From positions 1 through 64,000 of the forward strand of contig DAINSK010000021.1 in NCBI GenBank assembly GCA_036741355.1: DNA of 64,000 bases. Direction: 5' to 3'. Positions 8,276 to 17,293 of the stretch are shown here, piece after piece. The translations under genes were made by a program, and so were the position numbers. Under the pieces are notes generated by a model that saw nothing but the letters and a program-made list of their open reading frames with translations, made no database searches and was not told the origin of the DNA. The first letter of the stretch is position 1; each line of letters starts with the position of its first letter. Source of the stretch: JBBRGK01 sp036741355. GTDB taxonomy: Bacteria; Chloroflexota; Dehalococcoidia; CAUJGQ01.

Positions 8276-9931
8276 GTGGCGGCTTCCTCCCCGGGGTCTG
8301 GCGAAGCGGATTCGGCCGCCGGCCGCTCTTCCGGTGGCCGGGGCCGGGCGATCGCGATCGCCTCGCTGCTAGTGGCGGCTACTTACTTCGGCAGCCGGGT
8401 TCTCGGCGCCCTCCGTACGACCGCAATAGGCGGCGCCTTCGGTACACCACCCGAGCTCGATGCCTACTACGTTGGCAACCGCATTCCCGACCTGATCTTC
8501 CAACTCATCGCCGGTGCAACCCTCGCGTCGGCTTTCATTCCAACGTTCGTGCACGTTCGCACTCGAAACGGTGACCGGGCGGCATGGCGACTCGCCAGTT
8601 CGGTTCTGAACCTGGTGGCGCTGACTACGATCGCGCTCGCGGTGATTACCTTCGTGTTGGCGCCGCGGTTGGTGCCGCTCACTGCGCCGGGGCTAGGAGA
8701 GAAGGCGGGCCGCGGTCCCGAGATCACGGCGCTAGCGGTACACCTCACCCGCCTGATGCTGCTCGCGTCCATCATCTTCTCCGTGAGCGGCATGATCTCG
8801 GGGATTCTGAACGCGCGTCACCGCTTTCTGCTCAGCGGGCTGGCGCCGATGCTGTACAACCTGGGGATCATCGGCGGAGCCCTGGCGTATCAGATCGTCT
8901 TTCCGCATCGCAGCCTGGAGTTTGGCGTAACGCTGCTCGCCATCGCGACGGTCGCAGGCGCCGCGGCGCACCTGCTCGTGCAGCTTCCCGGTCTAGCGAT
9001 GGTGGGCATGCGTTACTATCGCGCCGCCGATGTACGCGATCCGGCGGTACGGGAAGTCGGGCTGCTGATGCTGCCGCGGGTGCTCGGCCTCGCGGCGCTG
9101 CAGGCCAACTTTCTCGTCACGACCTACTTCGCGTCCCAGATGGGTGCCGGCACGATAACCAGCCTGACTTTTGCCTGGTCGCTGGTCGTGTTGCCGCTGG
9201 CGCTGGTCGGCCAGGCGATATCGACCGCGGTTTTTCCGCACCTGGCCGAGCACGCGGCCGCCGACGACCGCGCTGAGGTGGGACGCACGCTGGCGCAGAC
9301 GGTGCGGGTGATCATTTTCCTCACGATCCCTGCCACCGCCGGACTGGTGATTCTCCGGATCCCCATCGTATCGCTCGTCTTGCAACACGGTCAGTTCGAC
9401 GCTGAGGCGACGCGCGTCACGGCCGGCGCCTTGCTCTTTTACAGCCTCGGGCTCGCGGCGCAGGCCCTGATCGAGATCTTCAGCCGCGGCTTCTATGCGA
9501 TCCGCGACACCCGGACACCGGTCGCGTTCGCCGTGCTCAGCATGGTGCTCAACCTCGTTTTCAGCCTGCTGCTCCGCGGTCCCATGGGCTACAAGGGGCT
9601 CGCGCTCGCGTTGTCCCTGTCGGTGACGGTCGAGGCCGCGCTGCTCTTCTTGTTCCTGCGTCCGCGCATGGGGGGCCTGGAGGGGGCAAAGCTTCTGTGG
9701 ACGGCGCTGCGATCGGCGGCGGCTGCGTGGATCATGGTGGTTGTGGTCGCCGCCGTCATGCTATGGATGCGTCACTACGCGCCGCTGGTCGACCGGCGCG
9801 GGGTGCGCTATCTGGCCGAAGTAGCGGTGGGCATTCCGTTGGGCGCGATCGCATTCTTCGGGGTGGCCTGGCTAACGCGGTCGGAGGAGATGCAATACCT
9901 TGTTGCGCGGTTAAGGTATAATCGAAGGTAG
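8276..9931 (+). CDS. murJ: Lipid II flippase MurJ (MviN)
   Basis: A 551-residue polytopic membrane protein with about 14 predicted helices and MVF-family motifs, including LGALRTTAIGGAFGT in the first helices, the NRIPDLIFQL loop and RGFYAIRDTRTPV. MurJ flips the peptidoglycan precursor lipid II to the outer face of the cytoplasmic membrane. The first ~22 residues are Ser/Gly/Arg-rich and cytoplasmic. GTG start at 8276. A hairpin terminator begins right after the stop. Confidence 0.92.
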   Translation: MAASSPGSGEADSAAGRSSGGRGRAIAIASLLVAATYFGSRVLGALRTTAIGGAFGTPPELDAYYVGNRIPDLIFQLIAGATLASAFIPTFVHVRTRNGDRAAWRLASSVLNLVALTTIALAVITFVLAPRLVPLTAPGLGEKAGRGPEITALAVHLTRLMLLASIIFSVSGMISGILNARHRFLLSGLAPMLYNLGIIGGALAYQIVFPHRSLEFGVTLLAIATVAGAAAHLLVQLPGLAMVGMRYYRAADVRDPAVREVGLLMLPRVLGLAALQANFLVTTYFASQMGAGTITSLTFAWSLVVLPLALVGQAISTAVFPHLAEHAAADDRAEVGRTLAQTVRVIIFLTIPATAGLVILRIPIVSLVLQHGQFDAEATRVTAGALLFYSLGLAAQALIEIFSRGFYAIRDTRTPVAFAVLSMVLNLVFSLLLRGPMGYKGLALALSLSVTVEAALLFLFLRPRMGGLEGAKLLWTALRSAAAAWIMVVVVAAVMLWMRHYAPLVDRRGVRYLAEVAVGIPLGAIAFFGVAWLTRSEEMQYLVARLRYNRR

Positions 9932-9932
9932 A

Positions 9933-9962
9933 CGGCGGTGGCACTTGCCGCCGCCGTTTTAT
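9933..9962 (+). terminator. Rho-independent terminator after murJ
   Basis: A GC-rich stem (ACGGCGG-TGGC paired with GCC-GCCGCCGT around a short loop) followed by TTTTAT, two bases after the murJ stop. A TATAAT at 9918-9923 just upstream means a transcript starting there would run straight into the hairpin, so attenuation of the next gene is also possible. Confidence 0.75.
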
Positions 9963-10012
9963 GGTACCGGGATCGCGGCTCGGAGTCGCGTCGGGCACGG
10001 TTGGAGGAAGTC

Positions 10013-10369
10013 TTGAGTGGAGCCGATAGGACGCTGGCGTGTCGTGATTGTGGACGCGAGTTCATCTTCACGTCGGGTGAGCAGGATTTTTACGCCAGCA
10101 AGGGTTTAACGAACGATCCGGTGCGCTGTTCGTCATGCCGGTCGTCACGCAAGTCGACGATGACGAACGGCAACTTCGAAGCAGAGGATAGCGGCGGGTA
10201 CGTCCGCTACGGCACGTTCGCCAGTTTCGGCGGCCGGACGCCGCGCCAGATGCATCCGGCGTCCTGCGCCGAATGCGGCATGATGACCGAAGTGCCGTTC
10301 GTCCCGAGGGGCGATCGCCCGGTCTACTGCAGCGCCTGCTATAACAAGATCCGCGCCCCGCGGGTCTAA
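10013..10369 (+). CDS. Double zinc-ribbon (CxxC) protein
   Basis: A 118-residue protein with two zinc-ribbon modules. The first is CRDCGREF...CSSCR (the probable zinc-ribbon family with a GEQDFYASKGL core) and the second CAECGMM...YCSACY. The eight cysteines predict two bound zinc ions. Relatives are common small proteins of Chloroflexota and other phyla, with no settled function; nucleic-acid or protein binding is likely. The TTG at 10013 was chosen because GGAGGAAG lies 3 nt upstream; a start at 9938 would overlap the murJ terminator. Confidence 0.8.
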   Translation: MSGADRTLACRDCGREFIFTSGEQDFYASKGLTNDPVRCSSCRSSRKSTMTNGNFEAEDSGGYVRYGTFASFGGRTPRQMHPASCAECGMMTEVPFVPRGDRPVYCSACYNKIRAPRV

Positions 10370-10371
10370 TA

Positions 10372-11214
10372 CTAGCCCTTCAGTCCGAAGAGCGCCGCCG
10401 CGTTGCCCCCGAGGATTTGAGCCTGTTCGAGCTCGGATAGCGGCGCGGCCATCATGGCGCGCATCTGGCGTCGGGGGCCCAGGAGCGGGAAGTCGCTTCC
10501 GAAAAGGATCCGTCCGGCTCCGACCAGGTCGATCACGCGCCGGTATACGCTCTGCTCGTAGAGTAGCGACGTGGCCGCGGTGTCGAACCAGGTGTTCGAG
10601 AGTGCTTTGCGAACTTCGGGCATCAGTGCATAGAACGGCAGCCCGCCGCCCCAATGTGCGATGATCATCTGCACGCGCGGGTGCGCGGCGATAAAACGGC
10701 AGAGTGCCCCGAGGTCGCCCCCGCTCTTCCCCGGATAGCTATGGCCCACCGGCTCGCTGGCGTGAAACAGCAGCATCATGCCAAATTCTTCGGCGCAATG
10801 TGCCAGCGTTTCGCCTGCTGCGCCTGCCAGGTCCAGGCCCAGCGATTCCGGCCGCAGCTCGCCGATGCCGCGAACGCCGGCCTTGGCGCAGCGCTCCAGT
10901 TCGAGCCGCACCGTGGCCGGATCGGCTGCCGGGTTGACGGTGCAGAAGGGAATGATGCGGCGATCCCAGCGTGCGGCGTCGATCAGTGCGTCGTTGTGCC
11001 ACTGGCAAAGCTCCGGTTCGGCCCACGCGAATCCGAGCGCGATCGCGAAATCGGTGGCGTTGCGGTCGAGTGCCGCGCTCAGTTCGGTGGCTACCGCCAG
11101 CTTGGCCTTCGGGTCGCCGTACAGCTCGCGGAACGTGGCATCGCGCCCGGATAGCTCGTCTCTGAGCCCGCCGATGCCGGCTGGAAAGATGTGCGTGTGG
11201 GCATCGACGAACAC
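10372..11214 (-). CDS. Amidohydrolase (TIM-barrel metal-dependent hydrolase, Amidohydro_2)
   Basis: About 280 residues. Metal ligands fit the amidohydrolase-2 family: DAHTHIF on the first strand, FHASEP, IAHWGG and FGSDFPLLGP with the final aspartate. Members include decarboxylases and hydrolases related to ACMS decarboxylase and 2-pyrone-4,6-dicarboxylate lactonase; the substrate cannot be assigned. GTG at 11214 puts the metal motif at residues 4-8; longer starts up to 11328 would overlap the rpsO promoter. It converges on the zinc-ribbon gene with a 2-bp gap. Confidence 0.8.
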   Translation of the reverse strand: MFVDAHTHIFPAGIGGLRDELSGRDATFRELYGDPKAKLAVATELSAALDRNATDFAIALGFAWAEPELCQWHNDALIDAARWDRRIIPFCTVNPAADPATVRLELERCAKAGVRGIGELRPESLGLDLAGAAGETLAHCAEEFGMMLLFHASEPVGHSYPGKSGGDLGALCRFIAAHPRVQMIIAHWGGGLPFYALMPEVRKALSNTWFDTAATSLLYEQSVYRRVIDLVGAGRILFGSDFPLLGPRRQMRAMMAAPLSELEQAQILGGNAAALFGLKG

Positions 11215-11248
11215 CGTCGTATCATAACATCGGCGCCGGCATCCTCCG

Positions 11249-11278
11249 TTGCCGGACCCGGCTCCGGTCTGGTAAGAT
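11249..11278 (+). promoter_or_regulatory. Putative sigma-70 promoter for rpsO
   Basis: TTGCCG (11249-11254) and TAAGAT (11273-11278) with an 18-bp spacer, about 65 bp upstream of the rpsO start. It matches a housekeeping promoter at roughly 4/6 in each box. Not supported by any other evidence. Confidence 0.4.
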
Positions 11279-11342
11279 CGGCCACGATAAGAAGAGATAG
11301 TAAACGGCCCGACTGCGGGGGCGGGCACCGAAAGAAAGGCGC

Positions 11343-11609
11343 ATGCTCACCAAGGAGAAAAGAGACTCGGTCGTGGAGTCCTACAGGACCCACGAGAAGG
11401 ACACCGGCTCGTCGGAAGTACAAATCGCATTGCTCACTGAGCGCATCCTCCAGCTCACCGACCATATGCGGACCCACAAACAAGATTTCCACTCGCGGCG
11501 GGGCCTGCTCAAGCTCGTGGGCCAGCGGCGACGGCAGCTCGCGTACCTCAACCAGACCGACGTCGAGCGCTACCGCGGCGTCATCGCTCGCCTGGGCCTC
11601 CGAAAGTAA
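11343..11609 (+). CDS. rpsO: 30S ribosomal protein S15
   Basis: An 88-residue protein of exactly the family length. Hallmarks are DTGSSEVQIALLTERI, HMRTHKQDFHSRRGLLKLVG and QRRRQLAYLNQTDVERY. S15 is a primary binder of the 16S rRNA central domain and nucleates platform assembly. GAAAGG precedes the ATG. It lies upstream of pnp, the order conserved in most bacteria. Confidence 0.97.
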   Translation: MLTKEKRDSVVESYRTHEKDTGSSEVQIALLTERILQLTDHMRTHKQDFHSRRGLLKLVGQRRRQLAYLNQTDVERYRGVIARLGLRK

Positions 11610-11786
11610 TCACGGGGGCCATTTTCGTTCCACACGTCACGATGTTCATACCGATCGCACAATCCCAGACCGCCCGACAAGCCCCAGGCATCGGCGTGCG
11701 GCTTCGCGCCTGCCGCAGGTCGAATGATCCCTCGTACCAGCCCTTAGCGGCCGAAAGGCCCCGCTCCTGCATGACGCAGTCGAGCA

Positions 11787-14081
11787 ATGGAGAACAAGCA
11801 ACCAATGCCAGAATACGTAGAAACTGAAATCAACGGACGGCCCCTCTGGATAGAGACAGGCACCCTCGCTGCGCAGGCCGGAGGCGCCGTCACCGTACGC
11901 TACGGCGACACGGTCGTGCTTGTGACGGCTACGGCAAGCCCGGGACCGCGGCCGCTCGACTTTTTCCCGCTGACCGTAGATTACGAAGAGCGGCTGTACG
12001 CGGCAGGCAAGATTCCCGGCAGCTTTTTCCGCCGTGAAGGCAGGCCGGGAACGGAAGCGATCTTGGCCGCCCGGCTCACGGACCGCCCCATCCGACCGCT
12101 CTTTCCCATGGGATTCCGCAACGACGTTCAGATCATCATCACGGTGCTGTCGGCGGATCAGGAAAACGATCCGGACGTGCTGGGCACAATCGGCGCCTCG
12201 TGCGCGCTCATGATCTCTCCGATCCCCTTCGAGGGACCGGTGAGCAGCGTGCGCGTGGGGCGCGTCGGCGGCAAGTTCGTCGCGATGCCGACCTTTACCG
12301 AACTGCAGTCCAGCGACCTTGACCTGATCGTGGCGGGGACACGCGAAGCGATCATGATGGTCGAATGCGGCTCACAAGAGTTGCCCGAAGACGTGATGCT
12401 CGAAGCGATCCGCTTTGGCGACCAGGTCAACAAGCAGATCATCGCCATCCAGGATGAGCTGATCGCGAAGACTGCCAAGCCCAAGATGGCGATTACGCCC
12501 AAGACGGTCGACCCTGAGGTCGATCAGTCGGTGCGGGCTTTCCTTCAAGGCAAGATGGAAGCCGTCGTCGATACCCGTGTAAAGAAGAACGCGCTGGATG
12601 CTGAGGAGCAGGTGCGCGCTGAGCTGCAGGAGCGGTTCGGCGAGACGTTCCAGATGGAACAGGTCCTGGCGGTCTTCGAAAGCGTACACGAGGCCGAAGT
12701 GCGCAATTCGATCGTGAACGAGGGACGCCGCCCCGATGGTCGGGGTATGAAAGACATCCGGCCGATCAGTGTCGCCGTTGGCGTCCTGCCGCGCACGCAC
12801 GGCACCGGTCTGTTCCAACGCGGCGAGACGCAGGTCTTGACGATCGCCACGCTGGGCGGCGTCGGCGAGGCGCAGAAAATTGACAGTCTCTCACGGGAAG
12901 TGACCAAGCGATACATGCACCACTACAACTTCCCGCCCTTTTCAGTGGGTGAAGTGCGGCGCGTGGGCTCGCCAGGCCGCCGCGAAATTGGGCATGGCGC
13001 CCTGGCAGAAAGAGCGCTCGAGCCGGTTCTCCCGCCCGTCGAAGAGTTCCCGTATACGCTGAGGCTCGTGTCGGAGACCCTCTCTTCCAACGGCAGCAGC
13101 TCGATGGCGAGCGTGTGCGGTAGCACGCTGGCGCTTATGGATGCGGGCGTTCCGATTAGGAAGCCCGTTGCCGGTGTCGCCATGGGACTCGTGATGTCCG
13201 ACAGTAAGTACCAGGTGCTCACGGACATCGCTGGGGTCGAAGATCACCTTGGAGACATGGACTTCAAAGTCGCGGGCACGAAGGACGGCATCACCGCCCT
13301 GCAAATGGACATCAAGGTTAAAGGTATTACAACGGAGATCATGGGAGAGGCGCTGGCGCAGGCCAAAGAAGGCCGGCTTTTCATTCTCGAAAAGATGCTG
13401 GAAGTATTGCCCGCGCCGCGGCAGGAGATGTCCCCATACGCGCCGCGCGTGTACACGATCCATATCAACCCGGAGAAGATCGGCGCGGTCATCGGACCCG
13501 GTGGCAAGACGATCCGCAGCATCATCGAAGCAACCAAAGCCACGATCGACATCCAGGACGACGGCAGTGTTTTCATTGGATCGGCCAACGAGGAGGGCGC
13601 CCGCAAGGCGATCCAGATGGTCGAAGGGCTCACCAAGGAAGTCGAAATCGGCCAGGTTTACACCGGCAAAGTCGTGCGCATCATGCCGTTTGGCGCCTTT
13701 GTCGAGATCCTGCCGAATAAAGATGGGATGGTACACATCTCCGAGCTCACCGACCATCGCATCGACCGGGTTGAGGATGAAGTGAAGCTTGGCGACGAGG
13801 TTTCGGTAGTCGTAACCGAGATCGACCACATGGGTCGCATAAATCTCTCTCGCCGTGCGTTGATGGAGGGCGGCAGCCGCGAAAACGGCGCTTCGCCTGA
13901 TGGCAACGGCGATGGTGGCTTCGGCGCCCAGCGTGGTGGATCGCTCATGGCTGGCCGCGGCGGTGGCCGGCCGGGCGGAGGCGGAAGACCCGGCGGCGGC
14001 CGGCCGATGGGTCGTGGCCCGGGCGGGCCGGGAGGGCCCGGCGGTCCAAGGCGCGGCGGTCCAGGCGGACCTCGCCCGTAA
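11787..14081 (+). CDS. pnp: Polyribonucleotide nucleotidyltransferase (PNPase)
   Basis: A 764-residue 3'-5' phosphorolytic exoribonuclease. Two RNase PH domains are present (RREGRPGTEAILAARLTDRP in the first; GLFQRGETQVLT in the second), then a KH domain (VIGPGGKTIRSII) and an S1 domain (GKVVRIMPFGAFVEILPNKD). It degrades mRNA and, with helicases, forms degradosomes. The C-terminal ~50 residues are a low-complexity Gly/Arg/Pro tail (RGGG, GGRPGGG repeats) that may bind RNA. The start may instead be the ATG at 11805. The 177-bp gap from rpsO holds GGCC-GAAA-GGCC near 11750, a possible autoregulatory leader hairpin. Confidence 0.96.
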   Translation: MENKQPMPEYVETEINGRPLWIETGTLAAQAGGAVTVRYGDTVVLVTATASPGPRPLDFFPLTVDYEERLYAAGKIPGSFFRREGRPGTEAILAARLTDRPIRPLFPMGFRNDVQIIITVLSADQENDPDVLGTIGASCALMISPIPFEGPVSSVRVGRVGGKFVAMPTFTELQSSDLDLIVAGTREAIMMVECGSQELPEDVMLEAIRFGDQVNKQIIAIQDELIAKTAKPKMAITPKTVDPEVDQSVRAFLQGKMEAVVDTRVKKNALDAEEQVRAELQERFGETFQMEQVLAVFESVHEAEVRNSIVNEGRRPDGRGMKDIRPISVAVGVLPRTHGTGLFQRGETQVLTIATLGGVGEAQKIDSLSREVTKRYMHHYNFPPFSVGEVRRVGSPGRREIGHGALAERALEPVLPPVEEFPYTLRLVSETLSSNGSSSMASVCGSTLALMDAGVPIRKPVAGVAMGLVMSDSKYQVLTDIAGVEDHLGDMDFKVAGTKDGITALQMDIKVKGITTEIMGEALAQAKEGRLFILEKMLEVLPAPRQEMSPYAPRVYTIHINPEKIGAVIGPGGKTIRSIIEATKATIDIQDDGSVFIGSANEEGARKAIQMVEGLTKEVEIGQVYTGKVVRIMPFGAFVEILPNKDGMVHISELTDHRIDRVEDEVKLGDEVSVVVTEIDHMGRINLSRRALMEGGSRENGASPDGNGDGGFGAQRGGSLMAGRGGGRPGGGGRPGGGRPMGRGPGGPGGPGGPRRGGPGGPRP

Positions 14082-14102
14082 CCAGTAAAGAGGCTGTAGC
14101 TG

Positions 14103-14135
14103 ATGGGGCCGGGGAATCTCCCCGGCCCCATTTTG
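14103..14135 (+). terminator. Strong Rho-independent terminator after pnp
   Basis: TGGGGCCGGGG and its exact complement CCCCGGCCCCA form an 11-bp stem around a short loop, followed by TTTT. It ends the rpsO-pnp transcription unit. Confidence 0.92.
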
Positions 14136-14142
14136 AAGATCG

Positions 14143-14433
14143 ATGCATATCGGCGTCTGTCACATTACTCTGCGTTTGCCCGAAAACCACTCGCTGAAAG
14201 GCAAGCGGCAGGTGGTGAAGTCGATCGTTGCCCGGTTGCAGAACCAGTTCAACGTTTCCGCTGCCGAGGTTGACGACAATGACGTCTGGCAAATCGCCGG
14301 CATCGGCGTCTGCTGCATCTCCAACGACTCCCGTCACGCTGACCAGATGCTGGCGTCGGTCATCGAGTGGATCGAGCGCAACCGTCCCGACGTGGAGCTC
14401 GTGGACTACGAGACTGAGATCATCACTGTGTGA
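14143..14433 (+). CDS. DUF503 family protein (YlxP-like)
   Basis: A 96-residue protein matching DUF503: LPENHSLKGKRQVVKSIVAR at the N-terminus and a C-terminal strand ending VDYETEIITV. DUF503 proteins often lie in the nusA-infB-rbfA region of Gram-positive bacteria and are tied to ribosome maturation, though their activity is undefined. Here it is directly downstream of pnp, past a strong terminator, so it probably has its own promoter. ATG start. Confidence 0.85.
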   Translation: MHIGVCHITLRLPENHSLKGKRQVVKSIVARLQNQFNVSAAEVDDNDVWQIAGIGVCCISNDSRHADQMLASVIEWIERNRPDVELVDYETEIITV

Positions 14434-14464
14434 GGGCAGTCGGGACGGCCCCCTTTCTCCCCGG

Positions 14465-14496
14465 CCCTCTTTCCCCCAATTCTGGGGGCAAGAGGG
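14465..14496. repeat. Hairpin repeat, copy 1
   Basis: CCCTCTT-t-CCCCCA-attc-TGGGGG-c-AAGAGGG, a 13-bp stem with one T.C mismatch and a 4-nt loop. A second copy of the same design lies at 14583-14612. Both lie between convergent genes (DUF503 and M1 aminopeptidase) and may act as bidirectional terminators or as a dispersed palindromic element. Confidence 0.75.
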
Positions 14497-14582
14497 AGCT
14501 AACACGGGGGTTAGCAATTGAGTTTGGACGTACAGGACACACGGGATGCCCGACGCCGGCCGAGCCGTGCACCCAGGGATCG

Positions 14583-14612
14583 CCCCTTCCCCCCAGTATT
14601 GGGGGCAAGGGG
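14583..14612. repeat. Hairpin repeat, copy 2
   Basis: CCCCTT-c-CCCCCA-gtat-TGGGGG-c-AAGGGG. It has the same architecture and mismatch position as copy 1, with compensating changes in the lower stem (CCCTCTT/AAGAGGG versus CCCCTT/AAGGGG). A GGGGGTTAG motif follows each copy. Confidence 0.75.
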
Positions 14613-14619
14613 ATGGGGG

Positions 14620-17196
14620 TTAGGGGGCCCGCAAGTACTCTACTAACCTTGTGCTTTCGCGCTCGCGGAATGCGACGCCAATCCGCTGGCGCTCGAGCGC
14701 CTGGTCCAGCCGCTTCCCCGCGTCAGGGACTTTGTGATCGGCGAAAAACGCTTGGGTCTCTTTCGCCTGCTCGGGTCTGGTGAGGGCAGTTATGCCTTCG
14801 ACCATCGGCATAATCGTATTGTCCGGAAACTTTTGCAGCAGTTCGTCCCAATGTTGCGTCACGAAGCGCCAGGTAAGCTCGCCGCCGGCCCGATTGTAGA
14901 AGGTCTGGCTGATGAGGGAAGGCGCATCCTGGGTGCGGACCTCCCCAGCGAACGCGCGGTCCAGTGACTCTTGTAATAGTGCCGGGTCGCGGAATCCGGG
15001 CAGTGAGAAGAGGAAGCGACGCTCTTCCTGCGGCGTGGCGGCGTTCTTGAAACGCTGCCAGAAGTCGGCGTATTCTTCCGGACCGCCGGTATATGCCACG
15101 CCGCCGATGCAGGCGGCAACCACATTGGCGTCTACCGAAGTCGGGTCCTCTTTGTAGCGCGCGAAGTGATCGCGCGCCTTCTGCTGGACCTCGGGGTCGT
15201 TGCCCTGGGTGGCGAGTGCGCCGACGATCTGCCCGCGTAGCTGCTTCGTGAGGTCGCTTTCGCTCTCCTTCGGATCCCAGCCGATCTTCTTATACATCCG
15301 CTGCAACCGGTCGCGCACCAGCGCTTGCAGCGATGGCAGGTTCGCGTCGTCGATGATGCGGCGCGCCTGGCTAAAACCCCCGAGGATGATCGCCCAAACG
15401 TTCACGTCGTCCTCATCACGAAACAGCGCCGTGAGGTCGAGAAATTCGCTGAGCGGCGTATAGCCTGCCAGGACGTTCGCCCAACTGTCACTTACCAGGT
15501 TGAATCGCTCGATTGGCGAGAGGCTGCTGCGAAGATCGGCGGTCAGCTTCGAGAGTAAGTTTGGCGAATAGCGAACCCGGAAAACGCCGTTCCCACCGGC
15601 GTTCACGGTGATCGAGCGGAAACCGGACGGAATTTCAACGCGCTGCTCGCGATCGCCGAGGAGAACCTTCTCCGTGCCGGATTCACCATCGCGTTCGATT
15701 CGAATCGCTACCGGCACCTGCCAGAGTTGGTCGGAAGCCTCGCCTTCGCGGTGATACAGGAAACGTTGCTGCGCCAGCGTTAGCGCGCCGTCGCGATAAT
15801 CGGCGCTCACGAGCGGGTAACCGGGCTGAAAGATCCACGAATCGGCGAGCTTCCGAACCGGCTCGTTGGATGCTTCTTCGAGCGCGTCCCACAGGTCGCT
15901 GGTTTCGGCGTTTCCGAACGAATGCTTCACCAGGTAGAGGTTGATCCCCCTGCGGAAGGTCTCCGAGCCAAGGTACTGCTCCAGCATGCGCAGCACCGCG
16001 GCGCCCTTTTCGTACGTCAGCACGTCGTACATGCCGGCGGCGTCTTCCGGCTTGACCACGGTGTACTCGATTGAGCGCGTGCTGTTGAGGCCGTCGACGA
16101 GCATCGCTCCCGCTCGCGAGAGCCCGAACGCCGTCCAAACTTCCCACTCGGGCTTGAAATCGTCCTCTGCAAGCATGGCCATAAAGGTTGCGAACGCCTC
16201 TTTCAACCAGAGGCCGTTCCACCAGCGCATCGTTACCAGGTCACCGAACCACATGTGCGCGATTTCGTGCGCCTCGACCTCCACGACCCGCTCCAACTCG
16301 CCGTGGGTGGAGGTCTCTGGATTCAGCAGCAAGAGGTTCTCGCGAAATGTGGAGGCCCCGAGGTTTTCCATCGCGCCCGCTGCGAAGTCGGGAATGGCGA
16401 TCAGGTCCAACTTGTCACCTGGGTAGTTGATACCGTAATAGCCGTTGAAAAACGAAACGGCGTGGCTGCCCGCCGCCAGCGCATAGCCGGCCAGTTGCTG
16501 TTTGCCGGGTGTCGCCCAAACGCGCACGGGCGTCCCGGCCACGTCGACGGGCTCGGTACCCTCAAACTCGCCGATGATGAAGGCGACCAGGTAGGTCGAC
16601 AGCAGCATTGTGTCGCTGAACCTGACCGTCCGCTTTCCCGTTGCCTGATCCGTGGTTTCGCTCTGTACCGAGCCGTTTGATATCGCGGTCATGCCCGGAT
16701 CGACCAATAAGGTGATCGAGAAAACGGCTTTGAACGCGGGCTCGTCCCAGCAAGGAAAGGCGCGCCGCGCATCGGTCGACTCGAACTGCGTGGTGGCAAT
16801 CGCCTTTTCCTCGCCGTTCGCGTCGCAGTAGGTGCTGCGGTAGAAACCGCGCAGCTTGTCGTTCAGCGTTCCGGTGAACGTGAGGTGCAGGGTCCAGTCT
16901 CCTGGCGGAATCTCCTGCGCGAAGGCCAGCGTCGCGCGTTCGGTTTCTTCGTCGAGCGTCACAGACGCGGTAATCGGTCTGCCGTTGGCGCGCGAGACCG
17001 CGGCCGTGTGGATATCCAACTCGATCGCGTTCAACACGATCTGCCGCACCGGCTGCCGTACTTCGACCGCTACGCTTTGCTCGGCGGTGAAGCTACGGTT
17101 GGGAATGTCGGGAATGAGCCTGAGTTCGTATCGCCTGGGGATGACATCGTGGGGCAGTCGAAATGAAGCCGCGTCCACTCCGCTTGTGGCGGTCAT
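14620..17196 (-). CDS. M1 family zinc aminopeptidase
   Basis: An 858-residue metallopeptidase. The exopeptidase motif GAMEN is present, and the zinc site is HEIAH (His310) followed 18 residues later by the glutamate of LKEAFATF. The C-terminal half is an ERAP1_C-like helical domain. It removes N-terminal residues from peptides; no signal peptide, so cytoplasmic. The ATG at 17196 follows GAAAGG; a TTG two codons earlier is less likely. It resembles tricorn-interacting-factor F2/F3-type enzymes more than PepN, but this was not tested. Confidence 0.93.
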   Translation of the reverse strand: MTATSGVDAASFRLPHDVIPRRYELRLIPDIPNRSFTAEQSVAVEVRQPVRQIVLNAIELDIHTAAVSRANGRPITASVTLDEETERATLAFAQEIPPGDWTLHLTFTGTLNDKLRGFYRSTYCDANGEEKAIATTQFESTDARRAFPCWDEPAFKAVFSITLLVDPGMTAISNGSVQSETTDQATGKRTVRFSDTMLLSTYLVAFIIGEFEGTEPVDVAGTPVRVWATPGKQQLAGYALAAGSHAVSFFNGYYGINYPGDKLDLIAIPDFAAGAMENLGASTFRENLLLLNPETSTHGELERVVEVEAHEIAHMWFGDLVTMRWWNGLWLKEAFATFMAMLAEDDFKPEWEVWTAFGLSRAGAMLVDGLNSTRSIEYTVVKPEDAAGMYDVLTYEKGAAVLRMLEQYLGSETFRRGINLYLVKHSFGNAETSDLWDALEEASNEPVRKLADSWIFQPGYPLVSADYRDGALTLAQQRFLYHREGEASDQLWQVPVAIRIERDGESGTEKVLLGDREQRVEIPSGFRSITVNAGGNGVFRVRYSPNLLSKLTADLRSSLSPIERFNLVSDSWANVLAGYTPLSEFLDLTALFRDEDDVNVWAIILGGFSQARRIIDDANLPSLQALVRDRLQRMYKKIGWDPKESESDLTKQLRGQIVGALATQGNDPEVQQKARDHFARYKEDPTSVDANVVAACIGGVAYTGGPEEYADFWQRFKNAATPQEERRFLFSLPGFRDPALLQESLDRAFAGEVRTQDAPSLISQTFYNRAGGELTWRFVTQHWDELLQKFPDNTIMPMVEGITALTRPEQAKETQAFFADHKVPDAGKRLDQALERQRIGVAFRERESTRLVEYLRAP

Positions 17197-17293
17197 AGCC
17201 AACCTTTCGTGAGGGGATCATGCGGATTGCGCCGCACGCTTGTGGTTGCCAGCCAGCGTATCACAGGGTTTTTGGCTGGCCGGCGAAGCTCGG

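Noticed and set aside
12942..13829. Long minus-strand open frame (about 295 codons) inside pnp
   Set aside because: It lies fully antisense to PNPase domains with conserved motifs; high GC makes such frames common, and the translation has no recognisable domain.
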